In this document: positions 7,371-17,612 of the stretch, piece after piece | How positions within the stretch are numbered: the first letter of the stretch is position 1 | Layout of the letters: the number at the start of each line of letters is the position of its first letter | Source of the DNA: Flavivirga spongiicola | Lineage (GTDB): Bacteria; Bacteroidota; Bacteroidia; Flavobacteriales; Flavobacteriaceae | Reading direction: 5' to 3' | Length of the DNA: 64,000 nucleotides | NCBI RefSeq assembly: GCF_030540825.1 | Contig: NZ_JAUOEO010000001.1 | Span: 1,895,001-1,959,000 of the forward strand | Translations under genes and position numbers: made by a program | Notes under the pieces: model-generated | Databases searched by the model: none | What the model saw: only the letters and a program-made list of their open reading frames with translations | What the model was told of the DNA's origin: nothing

Positions 7371-10007
7371 CTATCTCCACACAACCACCTGCTTAGAAAC
7401 TTTTTTAAAGGCATTATAAACATGGAATAACCTTGCTTTCAATAATAGTTTCCTGCCTTCAACGTGTCTGGTATAAAACAACTTATTCCTTCCTAAATTA
7501 ATGCGCCAGTATTTTTGAAATACTAGTGCATTTGCTTTCTTGTCTCCAAAAATTTCTGGAACAGAATAAAAATTCTCAATATTTAAACGTCTTCTAAAAA
7601 GGTTTGTTTTTACAATTAAATATCTTGGCGATTTTACTGGTTCTATAATTTCACTCAAAGCGTTTGAAAACAGCGAATTTTCGAAAGGGTTACTCCCCAA
7701 TAAATCACAAACAATATCGCCATTATCAATACGTTTGGATTCAATTCTTATTGAGCTCATATCAGTAGTCATAAAACCTAATTCGAATAACGTATTAAGT
7801 ATGACTTCTCCCATCTTTTTAATTTTCTTATCGAGAAACCCATATCTCATATAAAGTGTCACCGCTTTGTATAACTTATAACCAAATGACACTAAAAGAG
7901 CTGTCAAAAAAGTATATAAAAAATACGTCATACCCCTACTTAAAACAACATGGGTGTTTTTTAAAATAAACTCTAAATAAAACAACAAAATTGTAAAAGA
8001 TAGCTCTGCAACAAAAAACCTTACAGCATCAAAATAATAAATTCGCTTCTGTTTTTTATAAGCGATTTCTCCTAAATGATAAATCTTGATTTCTTTCGTT
8101 AAATGTGTTCCTTTTACAATGGCATTATTCCATTTTTTTATAATATTATTTCTGTTGTTGGCATTTTTGAGTGTCTGTAAGTTTAAGGTTTCTACATCTT
8201 CTTCTAAAATCTGCTCTGGAAATTGTAAACGTTCAAAACTATTTTCAATATAAGGTCGGTTGCTATTAGAAACCCCGACAAAAGCCTCAAATCTTCGTCT
8301 TAAAATATCAACATCTCTACCTCCATTTAAAACAGTGCTATCTACACATGCAAGATGCCAAATATTGCCTGTTTTGTTTAACTGATCAGGGTCTTTTCTA
8401 ATAGCTCTTCCTCGCATTTGATTAGAAGACACAAACGAACCAACAAATGATGCTAAAATCAAACTGTTTATTGATGGCGCATCCCAACCTTCTCCCAATA
8501 AAGATTTTGTACCAACCAAAACTTTAATATCTCCATTTTCAAAAAGCTCAGTAATAATACTTACGATCGAATTTTTTGTTTTCTTTTTAGATCCTACCGT
8601 TAAAAAGGCATTATCTACTTGTAATGGCGTGAATGAAAAGTGATCACAATTCTCAATAAGATTAAAAGCCTCTAAAATGGCCTTATGAATGATAACCAAA
8701 CTTCCAGAAACCACTGCCAATGCTTCTTTATTTAAAAAATAGGCTCTTAAATACTGAAAAACAGGAATAACACCTATTTTATTAACGGTCTGAATTTTAT
8801 TATCATCAGTATTTAAAAACTCTTTTCTAATATAATCTGTTAAAACAACACATCTTAAATCACTATTCAAACTCTCATGTTCTGAAGCTACAATGCTAAC
8901 TATACTTTTAAGTTTACTTGGACTACTAGCTAAGGATTTATACAGTAACTCCTCGCCTATAAAATTTACTTTCCGCTTTTCGAATACATGTATCTTTCTT
9001 AACTCTTTTTCTAAACTTAAGAGGTATGGTTCGCTTTTTAACAACCGTTCCCTATCATCAACTAGTAAATTTTGAAACAAAACCTCTAACCATTCCAGTT
9101 CTAAGGTTGGGAACGTTATTGTTTCCTTTTTATTAAAACCGAGAATCTCCAGTTTATGCCTTTCAACGGCCACGCCGCATGCATTTAAAAAAATTAGAAT
9201 GGCTGAAAAATATTCAGCATTTGAATAAAGCTCCTCTAGGCAAGCCTCAGGTTGATTAAAAAATCGATGTTGCTTAATAAAAGAAACAAAGACATCATCA
9301 TTTAGCAATTTATCTTTAAAATCAGCAATTTTTTGTCTATACTCAACAATAAAATTAATCTCTAAGCCTTCCGGTTTGGAAAAATAAACAAAATCCTGAT
9401 GAGCACATAAATCCGCTTCTCTTACTAAATCCGGAACCGCAATTTCATCATCTATTTCACCGCAAAGCGTAAAATATTTTGAAACTTCCGTTCTATTACT
9501 ATCATAGGGAGGTGTTGCAGTTAATGCTACAACGAAAAAAGGATTATTATTTTTTAAATCAATCAAGCAATTCCACCATTCATTTTTTAAATGATGTGCT
9601 TCATCTAAAACAAGCGTCTTAATATTGTGTTCTTCAAAAAAAGAGTAATAGTCGTTTTTATCTTCGAATGTTTTATAAAAAGCATGCAAAGACTGGTAAG
9701 TCGCAAATGTAATATCATGAGGTGACTTTATATTAAAGGAATGCGATTCATACGCTTTGCTTTTGGTAAAAAAAGATTGTAATCTGTCTTCCCATTGATT
9801 TCTGATAGTAAGCGTTGGAGCAAGGACCAATGTTTTTTCACCTAGTCTTCTAATAATTTCGATGCCTAGAATTGTTTTTCCAGAACCAGGAGGCGCTATA
9901 ACGTGAAAATGGTTATCTGATATATGGCGATCAAAGTTTCTTAAAAGATTCGCCTGATAACTTCTCCAGGGAAAATTAAATTCTAAACGACCTAACGATT
10001 CATTCAA
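7371..10007 (-). CDS. SF2 DEAH-box helicase with two internal membrane segments
   Basis: An 878-residue protein with a superfamily 2 helicase core: Walker A PPGSGKT (39-45), DEAHH (135-139), TATP (163-166), and the late motifs GEGWDAPS and QMRGRAIR around 510-537. The architecture resembles the helicase subunit of type I/III restriction enzymes, without a nuclease motif that I can see. Unusually, residues about 660-706 contain two strongly hydrophobic stretches that look like membrane helices, followed by a roughly 170-residue positively charged C-terminal domain. It is transcribed against the heme genes and lies alone between the thioesterase and hemB. Function unknown; a DNA- or RNA-directed defence role is only one possibility. 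Confidence 0.85.
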   Translation of the reverse strand: MNESLGRLEFNFPWRSYQANLLRNFDRHISDNHFHVIAPPGSGKTILGIEIIRRLGEKTLVLAPTLTIRNQWEDRLQSFFTKSKAYESHSFNIKSPHDITFATYQSLHAFYKTFEDKNDYYSFFEEHNIKTLVLDEAHHLKNEWWNCLIDLKNNNPFFVVALTATPPYDSNRTEVSKYFTLCGEIDDEIAVPDLVREADLCAHQDFVYFSKPEGLEINFIVEYRQKIADFKDKLLNDDVFVSFIKQHRFFNQPEACLEELYSNAEYFSAILIFLNACGVAVERHKLEILGFNKKETITFPTLELEWLEVLFQNLLVDDRERLLKSEPYLLSLEKELRKIHVFEKRKVNFIGEELLYKSLASSPSKLKSIVSIVASEHESLNSDLRCVVLTDYIRKEFLNTDDNKIQTVNKIGVIPVFQYLRAYFLNKEALAVVSGSLVIIHKAILEAFNLIENCDHFSFTPLQVDNAFLTVGSKKKTKNSIVSIITELFENGDIKVLVGTKSLLGEGWDAPSINSLILASFVGSFVSSNQMRGRAIRKDPDQLNKTGNIWHLACVDSTVLNGGRDVDILRRRFEAFVGVSNSNRPYIENSFERLQFPEQILEEDVETLNLQTLKNANNRNNIIKKWNNAIVKGTHLTKEIKIYHLGEIAYKKQKRIYYFDAVRFFVAELSFTILLFYLEFILKNTHVVLSRGMTYFLYTFLTALLVSFGYKLYKAVTLYMRYGFLDKKIKKMGEVILNTLFELGFMTTDMSSIRIESKRIDNGDIVCDLLGSNPFENSLFSNALSEIIEPVKSPRYLIVKTNLFRRRLNIENFYSVPEIFGDKKANALVFQKYWRINLGRNKLFYTRHVEGRKLLLKARLFHVYNAFKKVSKQVVVWR

Positions 10008-10082
10008 TATAAACTAGGTTTTAATGATTAACTTTGCAACTGATAAAAATAACAATTATCAAGAATTTTATAGACATTAATT

Positions 10083-11075
10083 ATGTATCCATTAAAAAGA
10101 AATAGAAGACTAAGAACTAGCGAAGCTATCCGCTATTTAGTTCGTGAAACTATAATTACTCCAAATGATTTTTTGGTGCCATTATTTGTTGTTGAAGGTA
10201 AAGGCATTAAAGATGAAATTCCATCCATGCCAAACTATTTTCGCTATAGTTTAGATTTACTTGAAGGTGAAGTAAAAGAATTATGGAAACTGGGGTTAAA
10301 ATCGGTATTACTTTTTGTAAAAGTTCCAGATAATTTAAAAGACAATAAAGGTTCAGAAGCTTTAAATCCAAATGGATTAATGCAACGTGCTATTAAAACG
10401 GTTAAAAATATATGCCCGGAAATGGTTGTGATGACCGATGTTGCACTAGACCCATATTCGGCTTATGGGCATGATGGTATTATTGAAAACGGCCAAGTTT
10501 TAAATGATGAAACCGTTGATGTTTTAAGTGAAATGAGTGTATCTCATGCACAAGCAGGTGCCAATTTTGTTGCTCCTAGCGACATGATGGACGGTCGTAT
10601 CCTATCAATTCGTGAAGCTCTGGAAGATGAAGGTTTTATCAATACGGGCATCATGAGCTACTCTGCAAAATACGCTTCGGCATTTTACGGACCATTTCGA
10701 GATGCATTAGACTCTGCTCCAGTAGATTTAATTGATATTCCCAAGGACAAAAAAACCTATCAAATGGATTATGCTAATCGCTTTGAAGCTATCAGAGAAA
10801 CGGAAATGGATATAGATGAAGGTGCTGATATTATTATGGTTAAACCCGGGCTATGCTATTTGGATATTGTAAGAGAAATTAAAAATGAAGTTGATGTTCC
10901 CGTTGCCGTATATCAAGTTTCTGGTGAATATGCCATGCTAAAAGCTGCTGCTGAAAAAGGCTGGCTAGAACATGATGCTGTAATGATGGAACAAATTACT
11001 GCTATAAAACGTGCTGGCGCCGACATCATAGCCTCCTACTTTGCCAAAGATGTAGTTAAAATTTTAAATACTTAA
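10083..11075 (+). CDS. hemB: Delta-aminolevulinic acid dehydratase (porphobilinogen synthase)
   Basis: HemB condenses two 5-aminolevulinate molecules to porphobilinogen. The 330-residue protein has both Schiff-base lysines in their signatures, MSYSAKYAS (Lys196) and IIMVKPGLCYLD (Lys254). At residues 118-132 it reads TDVALDPYSAYGHDG: the aspartate-rich version that lacks the three zinc-binding cysteines of the E. coli enzyme, so it belongs to the Mg-type, zinc-independent class. It is separated from the rest of the cluster by the minus-strand helicase and has its own upstream region and downstream terminator. Confidence 0.97.
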   Translation: MYPLKRNRRLRTSEAIRYLVRETIITPNDFLVPLFVVEGKGIKDEIPSMPNYFRYSLDLLEGEVKELWKLGLKSVLLFVKVPDNLKDNKGSEALNPNGLMQRAIKTVKNICPEMVVMTDVALDPYSAYGHDGIIENGQVLNDETVDVLSEMSVSHAQAGANFVAPSDMMDGRILSIREALEDEGFINTGIMSYSAKYASAFYGPFRDALDSAPVDLIDIPKDKKTYQMDYANRFEAIRETEMDIDEGADIIMVKPGLCYLDIVREIKNEVDVPVAVYQVSGEYAMLKAAAEKGWLEHDAVMMEQITAIKRAGADIIASYFAKDVVKILNT

Positions 11076-11090
11076 TATCCTGATTAATTT

Positions 11091-11123
11091 GGCTTTAGCC
11101 TGTCTTGAGCGGAGTCAAAAGGC
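11091..11123. repeat. Dispersed repeat of the CTTGAGCG family
   Basis: Contains GTCTTGAGCGGAGTCAAAAGG inside weakly complementary ends (TTGGCTTT and AAAAGGCCAA). The same core recurs at 33201-33235, 48654-48695, 53871-53900 and in reverse orientation near 32347-32370. Confidence 0.6.
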
Positions 11124-11170
11124 CAAGTATAAACTAAAATAGAAGGCTTAGTAAAGATATTGTGGAATAA

Positions 11171-11219
11171 AAGAATAAACCGATCTACTAAATAGGGTAA
11201 ATTGGTTTATTCTTTTTTT
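11171..11219 (+). terminator. Rho-independent terminator after hemB
   Basis: AAGAATAAACC (11171-11181) pairs perfectly with GGTTTATTCTT (11204-11214) and runs straight into seven Ts. It lies 95 bases past the hemB stop. The remainder of the gap up to 11470 is AT-rich; apart from the dispersed repeat at 11091 I see nothing else in it. Confidence 0.75.
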
Positions 11220-11470
11220 GGGTTCTATTATGAGCTATTATTATTTAAACTTTATCATGAATTGACCATATAATTGAGAGTCCAAAATTTTAATATTTTT
11301 TTGTTTTTTTGGCTAAACACTCAACTTCTTCACTTTATTCGAGTTGTGATAAATACACCTCTTGTAATAAAAAAAACAACGTATCGGATAATATTGTATC
11401 AAAACAGGATAATTTAAAAAGAACTTAATAATTGTTTAGTTCATAATTTTACACCCAATAAATTACATTT

Positions 11471-12988
11471 ATGACAATTAAACTAACCATATTTTTCATT
11501 TTATTCATTCAAAGTGTTTTAAGTGCACAAATAAAGTGCAATGCATCAGAAGCGAATGCTAGGTTTTTAAAATACAATTCATCTAAACATAGTGATCATC
11601 AAAATTCAACAAAACCAAATAAATTTAGCTTCAATAATGGAGAAGAATCTTACCAAATCCCAGTGGTTTTCCATGTATATGGTACATCTTTTAATGGAAA
11701 AGAAGTAAATGATGCTTTAATACGTAATGCGCTAAACGATCTAAATAAAGATTTTAATGGTCTGAATGATGATTTTTCATCGGTAAACTCTAGGTTTTCA
11801 AGTATTAAAGCCACCATGGCTATTACTTTTAAATTAGCAAAAAAGGATCCAAATGGGAATGAAACAGCAGGTATTGTTTACCATTCTGTAAAAAACGGAT
11901 TTGGTAATGGATCTGGCAGTGATGCTGAAATTAAAGCTGATGCATGGGATAATTATAAGTATATGAATGTTTATATTCAAAATGATTTGTATGCTAATGG
12001 TGAAACCGACAATACTGGCGTAGCTTGGTTTCCTTTTACTGACATGTCTGATAATAATCTAGCTCGTGTTGTTTATAATGGTGCATTCTTATCTACAAAT
12101 ACAGATAAGGAATTGGCTTCTACTTTAACTCATGAGTTTGGTCATTGGTTAAACTTGTTTCATACTTTTGAGGATGGTTGTAATGGTACCGATCAAGTAG
12201 ATGATACGCCTAATGAAGATGGTCTACACAATCTTAAATGTTCGTCTGGAACAAATTGTAGTGGCGAATATGTAAATACAGAAAACTACATGGGATATAA
12301 TGGAGCATCAGGTTGCTATAAAATGTTTACTAAAGGTCAAGTAGATAGAATGCTTGCAGCTTTGGGACACCCTACAAGAGAAACTTTATGGCAAACTCAA
12401 AATTTGATTGATACTGGCTTAATAATTTCTGAAGTAGATAACAAAGCTCCCACTGTTGTAATTAATACCCCAGAGAACAATTCTAGTTTTGAAGAAGGTA
12501 CCACATTGGAGCTGATGGCAACCTTCTCAGACCCAAATGGTGACGATGATATTAAAAGAGTGGAATATTTTTATGATGACCTTTTAGTAAACACCGTTCA
12601 ATTTATGCCTTTTGAAAATACATTTACTAACTTACAGCTAGGAGAACACACGATAAAGGTTATCGTGTATGACTTTAGAGGGCTGTCAAACACTTCAGAA
12701 ATTACAATTACTGTAACCCCTAGAATTAACTACCCAGAAGTTACATGGATATCTTCAAACACTGTATACACACAGAGTAGTAATCAATTTGCAACTGGAA
12801 AGATAGTTAGACGAATTGAGATAAAAGCAATTGAAGATACTCATGATATTATTTTAAAAGGGACAGATTTTGAACAACAATACACAACTTCGCTTGAAGA
12901 AGTGTTAGTAATAGATAATTTGGCAAAAGGCACTTGGACAGTTGAAATACCTAGCTTAAACAAAAAAATATCTAAAACCCTAAATTGA
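11471..12988 (+). CDS. Secreted M43-family zinc metalloprotease with Ig-like domain
   Basis: A 505-residue exported protein. It starts with a signal peptide (hydrophobic segment 5-18, ending SAQ) and a propeptide-like stretch. The catalytic site is HEFGHWLNLFH (residues 221-231), the extended zinc motif of metzincins, and ENYMGYNG about 40 residues later supplies the Met-turn, which is the layout of the M43 (pappalysin/cytophagalysin) family. Residues about 330-415 resemble an Ig-like beta domain (DPNGDDDIKRVEYFYDD), and a further beta-rich C-terminal part of about 85 residues follows. I do not see an obvious type IX secretion C-terminal signal. The stop overlaps the next lipoprotein start by one base, indicating a two-gene operon. 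Confidence 0.9.
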   Translation: MTIKLTIFFILFIQSVLSAQIKCNASEANARFLKYNSSKHSDHQNSTKPNKFSFNNGEESYQIPVVFHVYGTSFNGKEVNDALIRNALNDLNKDFNGLNDDFSSVNSRFSSIKATMAITFKLAKKDPNGNETAGIVYHSVKNGFGNGSGSDAEIKADAWDNYKYMNVYIQNDLYANGETDNTGVAWFPFTDMSDNNLARVVYNGAFLSTNTDKELASTLTHEFGHWLNLFHTFEDGCNGTDQVDDTPNEDGLHNLKCSSGTNCSGEYVNTENYMGYNGASGCYKMFTKGQVDRMLAALGHPTRETLWQTQNLIDTGLIISEVDNKAPTVVINTPENNSSFEEGTTLELMATFSDPNGDDDIKRVEYFYDDLLVNTVQFMPFENTFTNLQLGEHTIKVIVYDFRGLSNTSEITITVTPRINYPEVTWISSNTVYTQSSNQFATGKIVRRIEIKAIEDTHDIILKGTDFEQQYTTSLEEVLVIDNLAKGTWTVEIPSLNKKISKTLN

Positions 12989-13395
12989 TGAAAAGACTAT
13001 TTATAATAACAGTTTTAATCATATTTATAACTGGTTCTTGTAGCAAGGATGATTCACAAGGGAATTTGGTTACTCCAACCTTAAAGTGGGAAGCAAATGC
13101 AATAACAGACAGTAAATTAGAAATCTCCATTACAATAACTTCTAGCGAAAGTTTGCCAGAAGGTAATCTTGAATTTAAAGTTGATGGTAATGTCCTTAAT
13201 ACATTCTCGGCAGAAAAAGGAACTAAAGTATTTACCACAAATTATGTTTTTAATGACACAGAAGCACATAATGCTTCTGTTGTTTATAATTTTGTCGATG
13301 ATATTATAAAACCAGTAAGTAAATCTATCAGTATAAAGAAGAGTATACAGGAGATTTTGCAGAAATCAACAAGAAACACCTGGGTAGATTTATGA
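12988..13395 (+). CDS. Lipoprotein coupled to the metalloprotease
   Basis: A 135-residue lipoprotein with a hydrophobic leader and lipobox ITGSC at about residue 18. The mature part is beta-rich (TLKWEANAITDSKLEISITI) and may be a small Ig-like domain. I chose the ATG at 12988, which shares a base with the protease stop (TGATG), over the TTG three bases upstream. Tight coupling suggests that it works with the protease at the outer membrane, perhaps as a partner or inhibitor; that is inference. The C-terminus lacks recognisable motifs. Confidence 0.75.
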   Translation: MKRLFIITVLIIFITGSCSKDDSQGNLVTPTLKWEANAITDSKLEISITITSSESLPEGNLEFKVDGNVLNTFSAEKGTKVFTTNYVFNDTEAHNASVVYNFVDDIIKPVSKSISIKKSIQEILQKSTRNTWVDL

Positions 13396-13466
13396 TATAA
13401 ATAATAATGAAATGCTCAACTTTACACTATTAAATTGAATAGTGTTTTTAACACAAATAGCTCATA

Positions 13467-14318
13467 ATGAAACCATTATCTTTCAAAATAGCAAAACCAA
13501 AAGACAAAATGTTTTTGTTTCAAGAAGATTGTGAGCTTATACTTTATGACAAATTTCATCATCATGAAGAAATTCAAATTAGTTATATACTTGAAGGGAG
13601 TGGCAGTCTAATTATAGGAAATTCAACAAATTATTATAAGAAAAATGATCTCTTTGTTATTGGAGCCAACCTCCCTCATGCTTTTAGAAGCAATCCCAAT
13701 AACAATTGTAAATCACATATGCTTTCTATTTTTTTTTCACCACATTCATTTGGTGAAGATTTTTTTAACCTTGAAGAGCTTAGGCTTTTAAAAACATTTT
13801 TTAAAAATTCTAAAAATGGATTCAAATTAATCTCAAATATTGATAAACTACGGCAACTTTTTTTAAAGTTCCATTATAACTCAGGTCTTAATCGCTTTTT
13901 ATTATTTTTCAAAGTTTTAAACTTAATATCAAAATCTAAAAGTGAGGTTTTATCATCTTCTATACATCAACAAGACCACGGAGATGAAGAAGGCAAACGC
14001 ATGAGAAATGTTATTGATTATACCCTAAACAATTACCAAGCTAATATTTCTCTAGATAGTGTTGCCTCAATTGCAGCAATGACCAAGAATGCGTTTTGCA
14101 ATTATTTTAAAAAAAGGACTAATAAAACCTATTTCACCTTCCTCAATGAATTGCGTATAGAGCATGCCTGTATGTTATTACTAGAAAGTGAAGAATCATC
14201 TATAGCAGAAATAGCATATAAATCTGGCTTTAAGAATATCTCATATTTTAATAGACAGTTTAAAGTCTTTAAAGACAAGCCACCTATTGAATATAAAACC
14301 GAAGTGTTATCAGCATAA
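13467..14318 (+). CDS. AraC-family transcriptional regulator
   Basis: A 283-residue regulator with an N-terminal cupin sensor (HHHEEIQISYILEGSGSLII, then IGANLPHAFRSN) and a C-terminal AraC double helix-turn-helix from about residue 180 (ISLDSVASIAAMTKNAFCNY and IAEIAYKSGFKNISYFNRQF, the classic AraC signature). Sitting between the protease pair and the susC/susD pair, on the same strand as both, it is the natural candidate regulator of one or both. The ligand is unknown. Confidence 0.92.
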   Translation: MKPLSFKIAKPKDKMFLFQEDCELILYDKFHHHEEIQISYILEGSGSLIIGNSTNYYKKNDLFVIGANLPHAFRSNPNNNCKSHMLSIFFSPHSFGEDFFNLEELRLLKTFFKNSKNGFKLISNIDKLRQLFLKFHYNSGLNRFLLFFKVLNLISKSKSEVLSSSIHQQDHGDEEGKRMRNVIDYTLNNYQANISLDSVASIAAMTKNAFCNYFKKRTNKTYFTFLNELRIEHACMLLLESEESSIAEIAYKSGFKNISYFNRQFKVFKDKPPIEYKTEVLSA

Positions 14319-14462
14319 ACTCGTTTCTCTATTTTTAAAAACGAAAATGGCACCTCTCTTTTTTTAACACAAATAGTTCTCTCAAAACCGTTCTATAATC
14401 TTTTAAATTAAACTAAATGTGCTGCATATTTAAGTAACTTATAATTAGTTAAATATACAGGG

Positions 14463-14483
14463 ATACTATTCGAGTAATAGTAT
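14463..14483. promoter_or_regulatory. Inverted repeat upstream of susC, possible operator
   Basis: ATACTATT-CGAGT-AATAGTAT is a perfect 8-base inverted repeat about 105 bases before the susC-like start codon, in the 269-base gap after the AraC gene. It could bind a dimeric regulator or form a short hairpin; no T-run follows. A Bacteroidota-type -7 element (CATTTTTG, near 14551) lies between it and the gene. Confidence 0.4.
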
Positions 14484-14587
14484 ATTAACATATAATGACA
14501 CAATTTTATTAAGGAGCGTGCTGTTGCTTTGTTTTAAAGACCTAATTAATCATTTTTGTTCGCATAACTAACTTAAAAAATAGGCGA

Positions 14588-17500
14588 ATGAAAACAAAAA
14601 ACAAATTATTAACGTTACTGTTATTGCTTGTAACCCATGTAATATTTTCTCAAGAGAAAACTATTTCGGGCTCAGTAGTATCGGCATCAGATAACCTATC
14701 GTTACCAGGTGTTAGTGTAATTATCAAGAATACAGCAAAAGGTGCTCAAACAGATTTTAATGGGGAATATAGTATCAATGTTCAGTCAGGACAAACACTG
14801 GTATTCTCATTCTTGGGAATGAAAACCCAAGAAGTGGTCGTAGGTAATAATACGACCATCAATATTGTATTGGAAGAAGATGCCTCTGTATTGAACGAGG
14901 TAGTTATCGAGGGCTATCGAACCGTGTCCAAAGAGAAATCTGTAATTTCAAGTGTACAGCTTACTTCTGAGGCATTGGAAGCCAGACCAAATGCAAGCTT
15001 TGTGCAATCGTTATCTGGTCAAGTTGCAGGATTGGACATACAAACCGGTAGTGGGCAACCAGGAGCCAATTCCTTGGTGCAAATAAGAGGGGTGAGTTCA
15101 ATAAATGGTAACACCGAGCCTCTTTTTTTAATGGACGGCATCCCTATTAATGAGGATAATTTTAGAAGTTTAAATCCTAACGATATAGAGTCTATTTCCG
15201 TTATTAAAGATGCAGCTGGGTCTTCTGTTTTTGGAAGCCGGGGAGCTAATGGTGTTATTGTTATCAAAACAAAGAGAGGAACAAAAAATTCACCTTTAAG
15301 AATCGCATATACCGGTACGCAAAGCTATTCCTTACTTCAAGACCATGATTATGATTTTATGTCGGCTCCAGAATATTTGCGTTTTGAACGTGATGTCATA
15401 GGAAGAGGAAGAGGGGTAGGTATGACTGATGCAGAAATTGATGCTACACCCACTACAAATTGGGAAGATGTATTTTTCAGGACGGGCACTACGCAAAACC
15501 ATACCTTGACATTTGCGCAAGGAGGTGAAAATACTTCCAGTTTTACATCTTTGGGCTATTTTAACCAAGAAGGGATTCTTAGAACTACAGGTTTAAAACG
15601 CTTTACTTTTAGAAATAACCTTACTGGAAGTTCTGATAATGGTAAATTTAACTACAATACAAGTTTTACGGCAAATTACTCCAAAAGTAATATCCCAACC
15701 GGTGTGGGTTCATTTGGGGTTACTACAAACTTGCTATACGGTGTAAATGCATCCCTTCCGTATATATCTACAGATGAATATATAGATGGAGCAACTTTGG
15801 CAAATCAAGGATTCTCTCTTGCTCTTACGCCAATTTATCTTTTAGATAGATTAAGACATTATGAGTTTCTTGAGGAAGAAGTTAAGGTTATAGCAGGGTT
15901 TTCTGCCGATTATGAATTGACTGAAAATTTAAAAGCAAAAATAAATATAGGTTTGGATTATGAACATACAACCGGTTATGAAGTAGTGCCTCCAAACGCT
16001 TATAGGGCGCTTGTTTTTGCTCAACCTGGAAATACAACCCCTGGTTTTCAAAGACAGGATACAGGAAGGAATTTTTCTTTTAACAACAATTTATCGTTAA
16101 ATTATAACAAATCCTTTGGTAAACATACCTTAGATGCTACACTTTTTTCAGAATACTTTAGAGCGTTCACCCGCGGGTTTGGTTATTTTGCAAGAGGTTT
16201 AAACCCTAGAAATTTTGCGCCAGGAGACGATAGCGCATTTATAAGTGATAATGGAGATAATGATTTCTTTGTAGACGATGCTAATGCGTTTAGACTTGAT
16301 GCGGGCTTATTCTCTTACTTTGGAAATATAGACTACGATTATGATAGTAAGTATGGAATCTCTGCTACAATAAGACGAGATGCTTCTTATAGATTTTCTG
16401 CAACAAACAGATGGGGAACTTTTTATTCTGTTGGTGCACGTTGGAATATCTCCAATGAAGACTTTATGCAGGATTCAGTGTTCAATGATTTAAAGTTAAG
16501 AGCATCATACGGTACTACTGGGAATCAAAGGATTAATGGTGGAACCTACTTCTCATCACCAGATTTATTCCAATCTTTTTATGCTACCAGTAGTAGTGGA
16601 TATGGTAATGCTAATTCATTATTCTTAAGTCAAATAGGAAATAATACGTTAAAATGGGAAGAAGTAACCCAAACAAACATAGGTATAGATTTTCAGGTAT
16701 TCAATAGGAGGTTGAGAGGTAGTTTGGATGTATATCATAAAAAAACTGAAGACTTATTTCAATTTAAACAGATATCAGCAATTAACGGAACCACGGGAAT
16801 TGATTCCAATGTGGGAGATGTAATTAACAAAGGTGTAGATTGGGCATTACATTATGATCTTATTAAGAAAAAAGACCTAAGTTTAACATTGAACTTTGTT
16901 GGCAACTATAATGACAATGAACTAAGTAACTTGCCATCTGAAACAGGTGAAATACTTGGTATAGGTAGAAATGGAGGCAAGATATTTGAGCAAAAACTAA
17001 TACGTTATGCAGGGATAAACCCTGGCAATGGTAATGCTTTGTTTTTTGATATTGATGGCAATTTAACAGAAAACCCAAACCCTGATACAGATGCTGTCTG
17101 GACAGGTAAAAATGCTACTCCAGATGCAACAGGAAGTTTTGGTTTTAATTTTAATTACAAAGGGTTTTATTTAGATACCCAGTGGAGTTACGTTATTGGA
17201 GTTGATAGGCGTGATATTATTTATTATGAGCTTATCAATAGCGGGTTTGCTCTTACTAATTTTCAATTGTCTAGGGACATACTAAATGCCTGGACCCCAG
17301 ATAACCGTATTACAGACATTCCTAGTATAACAGCAACCAATGGGACCTCATTTAGAGATACTAGTGACCGCTTTCTTAGTAGTTCAGATTATTTAAGGCT
17401 ACGTTTTTTAAATATCGGCTATAATTTTCCCAAAAAGCATTTAAAAGGTACTGGTATAACAAAGCTTAAGTTATATGGATCTGCTGAAAATTTAGTAACC

Positions 17501-17602
17501 TTTTCTGAATGGAGGGGATATGATTCCGAATCACGTGTTACTGAGACAAGACAATACCCCACTCCAAAAATATTATCATTTGGAATTGAAATAGGATTTT
17601 AA
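14588..17602 (+). CDS. SusC/RagA-like TonB-dependent outer-membrane transporter
   Basis: A 1004-residue outer-membrane protein. After a signal peptide (residues 1-21) comes the carboxypeptidase-like N-terminal domain (ISGSVVSASDNLSLPGVSVI), then a TonB-box region and the plug domain with the SusC hallmarks LNEVVIEGYRTV and VQIRGVSSINGNTEPLFLMDG, followed by IKDAAGSSVFGSRGANGVI. The rest is a beta-barrel ending in SFGIEIGF with a terminal aromatic residue. Together with SusD it imports oligomers across the outer membrane, energised by TonB. No glycoside hydrolase is nearby; the protease upstream suggests peptides as substrate, which is inference. Confidence 0.95.
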   Translation: MKTKNKLLTLLLLLVTHVIFSQEKTISGSVVSASDNLSLPGVSVIIKNTAKGAQTDFNGEYSINVQSGQTLVFSFLGMKTQEVVVGNNTTINIVLEEDASVLNEVVIEGYRTVSKEKSVISSVQLTSEALEARPNASFVQSLSGQVAGLDIQTGSGQPGANSLVQIRGVSSINGNTEPLFLMDGIPINEDNFRSLNPNDIESISVIKDAAGSSVFGSRGANGVIVIKTKRGTKNSPLRIAYTGTQSYSLLQDHDYDFMSAPEYLRFERDVIGRGRGVGMTDAEIDATPTTNWEDVFFRTGTTQNHTLTFAQGGENTSSFTSLGYFNQEGILRTTGLKRFTFRNNLTGSSDNGKFNYNTSFTANYSKSNIPTGVGSFGVTTNLLYGVNASLPYISTDEYIDGATLANQGFSLALTPIYLLDRLRHYEFLEEEVKVIAGFSADYELTENLKAKINIGLDYEHTTGYEVVPPNAYRALVFAQPGNTTPGFQRQDTGRNFSFNNNLSLNYNKSFGKHTLDATLFSEYFRAFTRGFGYFARGLNPRNFAPGDDSAFISDNGDNDFFVDDANAFRLDAGLFSYFGNIDYDYDSKYGISATIRRDASYRFSATNRWGTFYSVGARWNISNEDFMQDSVFNDLKLRASYGTTGNQRINGGTYFSSPDLFQSFYATSSSGYGNANSLFLSQIGNNTLKWEEVTQTNIGIDFQVFNRRLRGSLDVYHKKTEDLFQFKQISAINGTTGIDSNVGDVINKGVDWALHYDLIKKKDLSLTLNFVGNYNDNELSNLPSETGEILGIGRNGGKIFEQKLIRYAGINPGNGNALFFDIDGNLTENPNPDTDAVWTGKNATPDATGSFGFNFNYKGFYLDTQWSYVIGVDRRDIIYYELINSGFALTNFQLSRDILNAWTPDNRITDIPSITATNGTSFRDTSDRFLSSSDYLRLRFLNIGYNFPKKHLKGTGITKLKLYGSAENLVTFSEWRGYDSESRVTETRQYPTPKILSFGIEIGF

Positions 17603-17612
17603 AAAAAAAACA

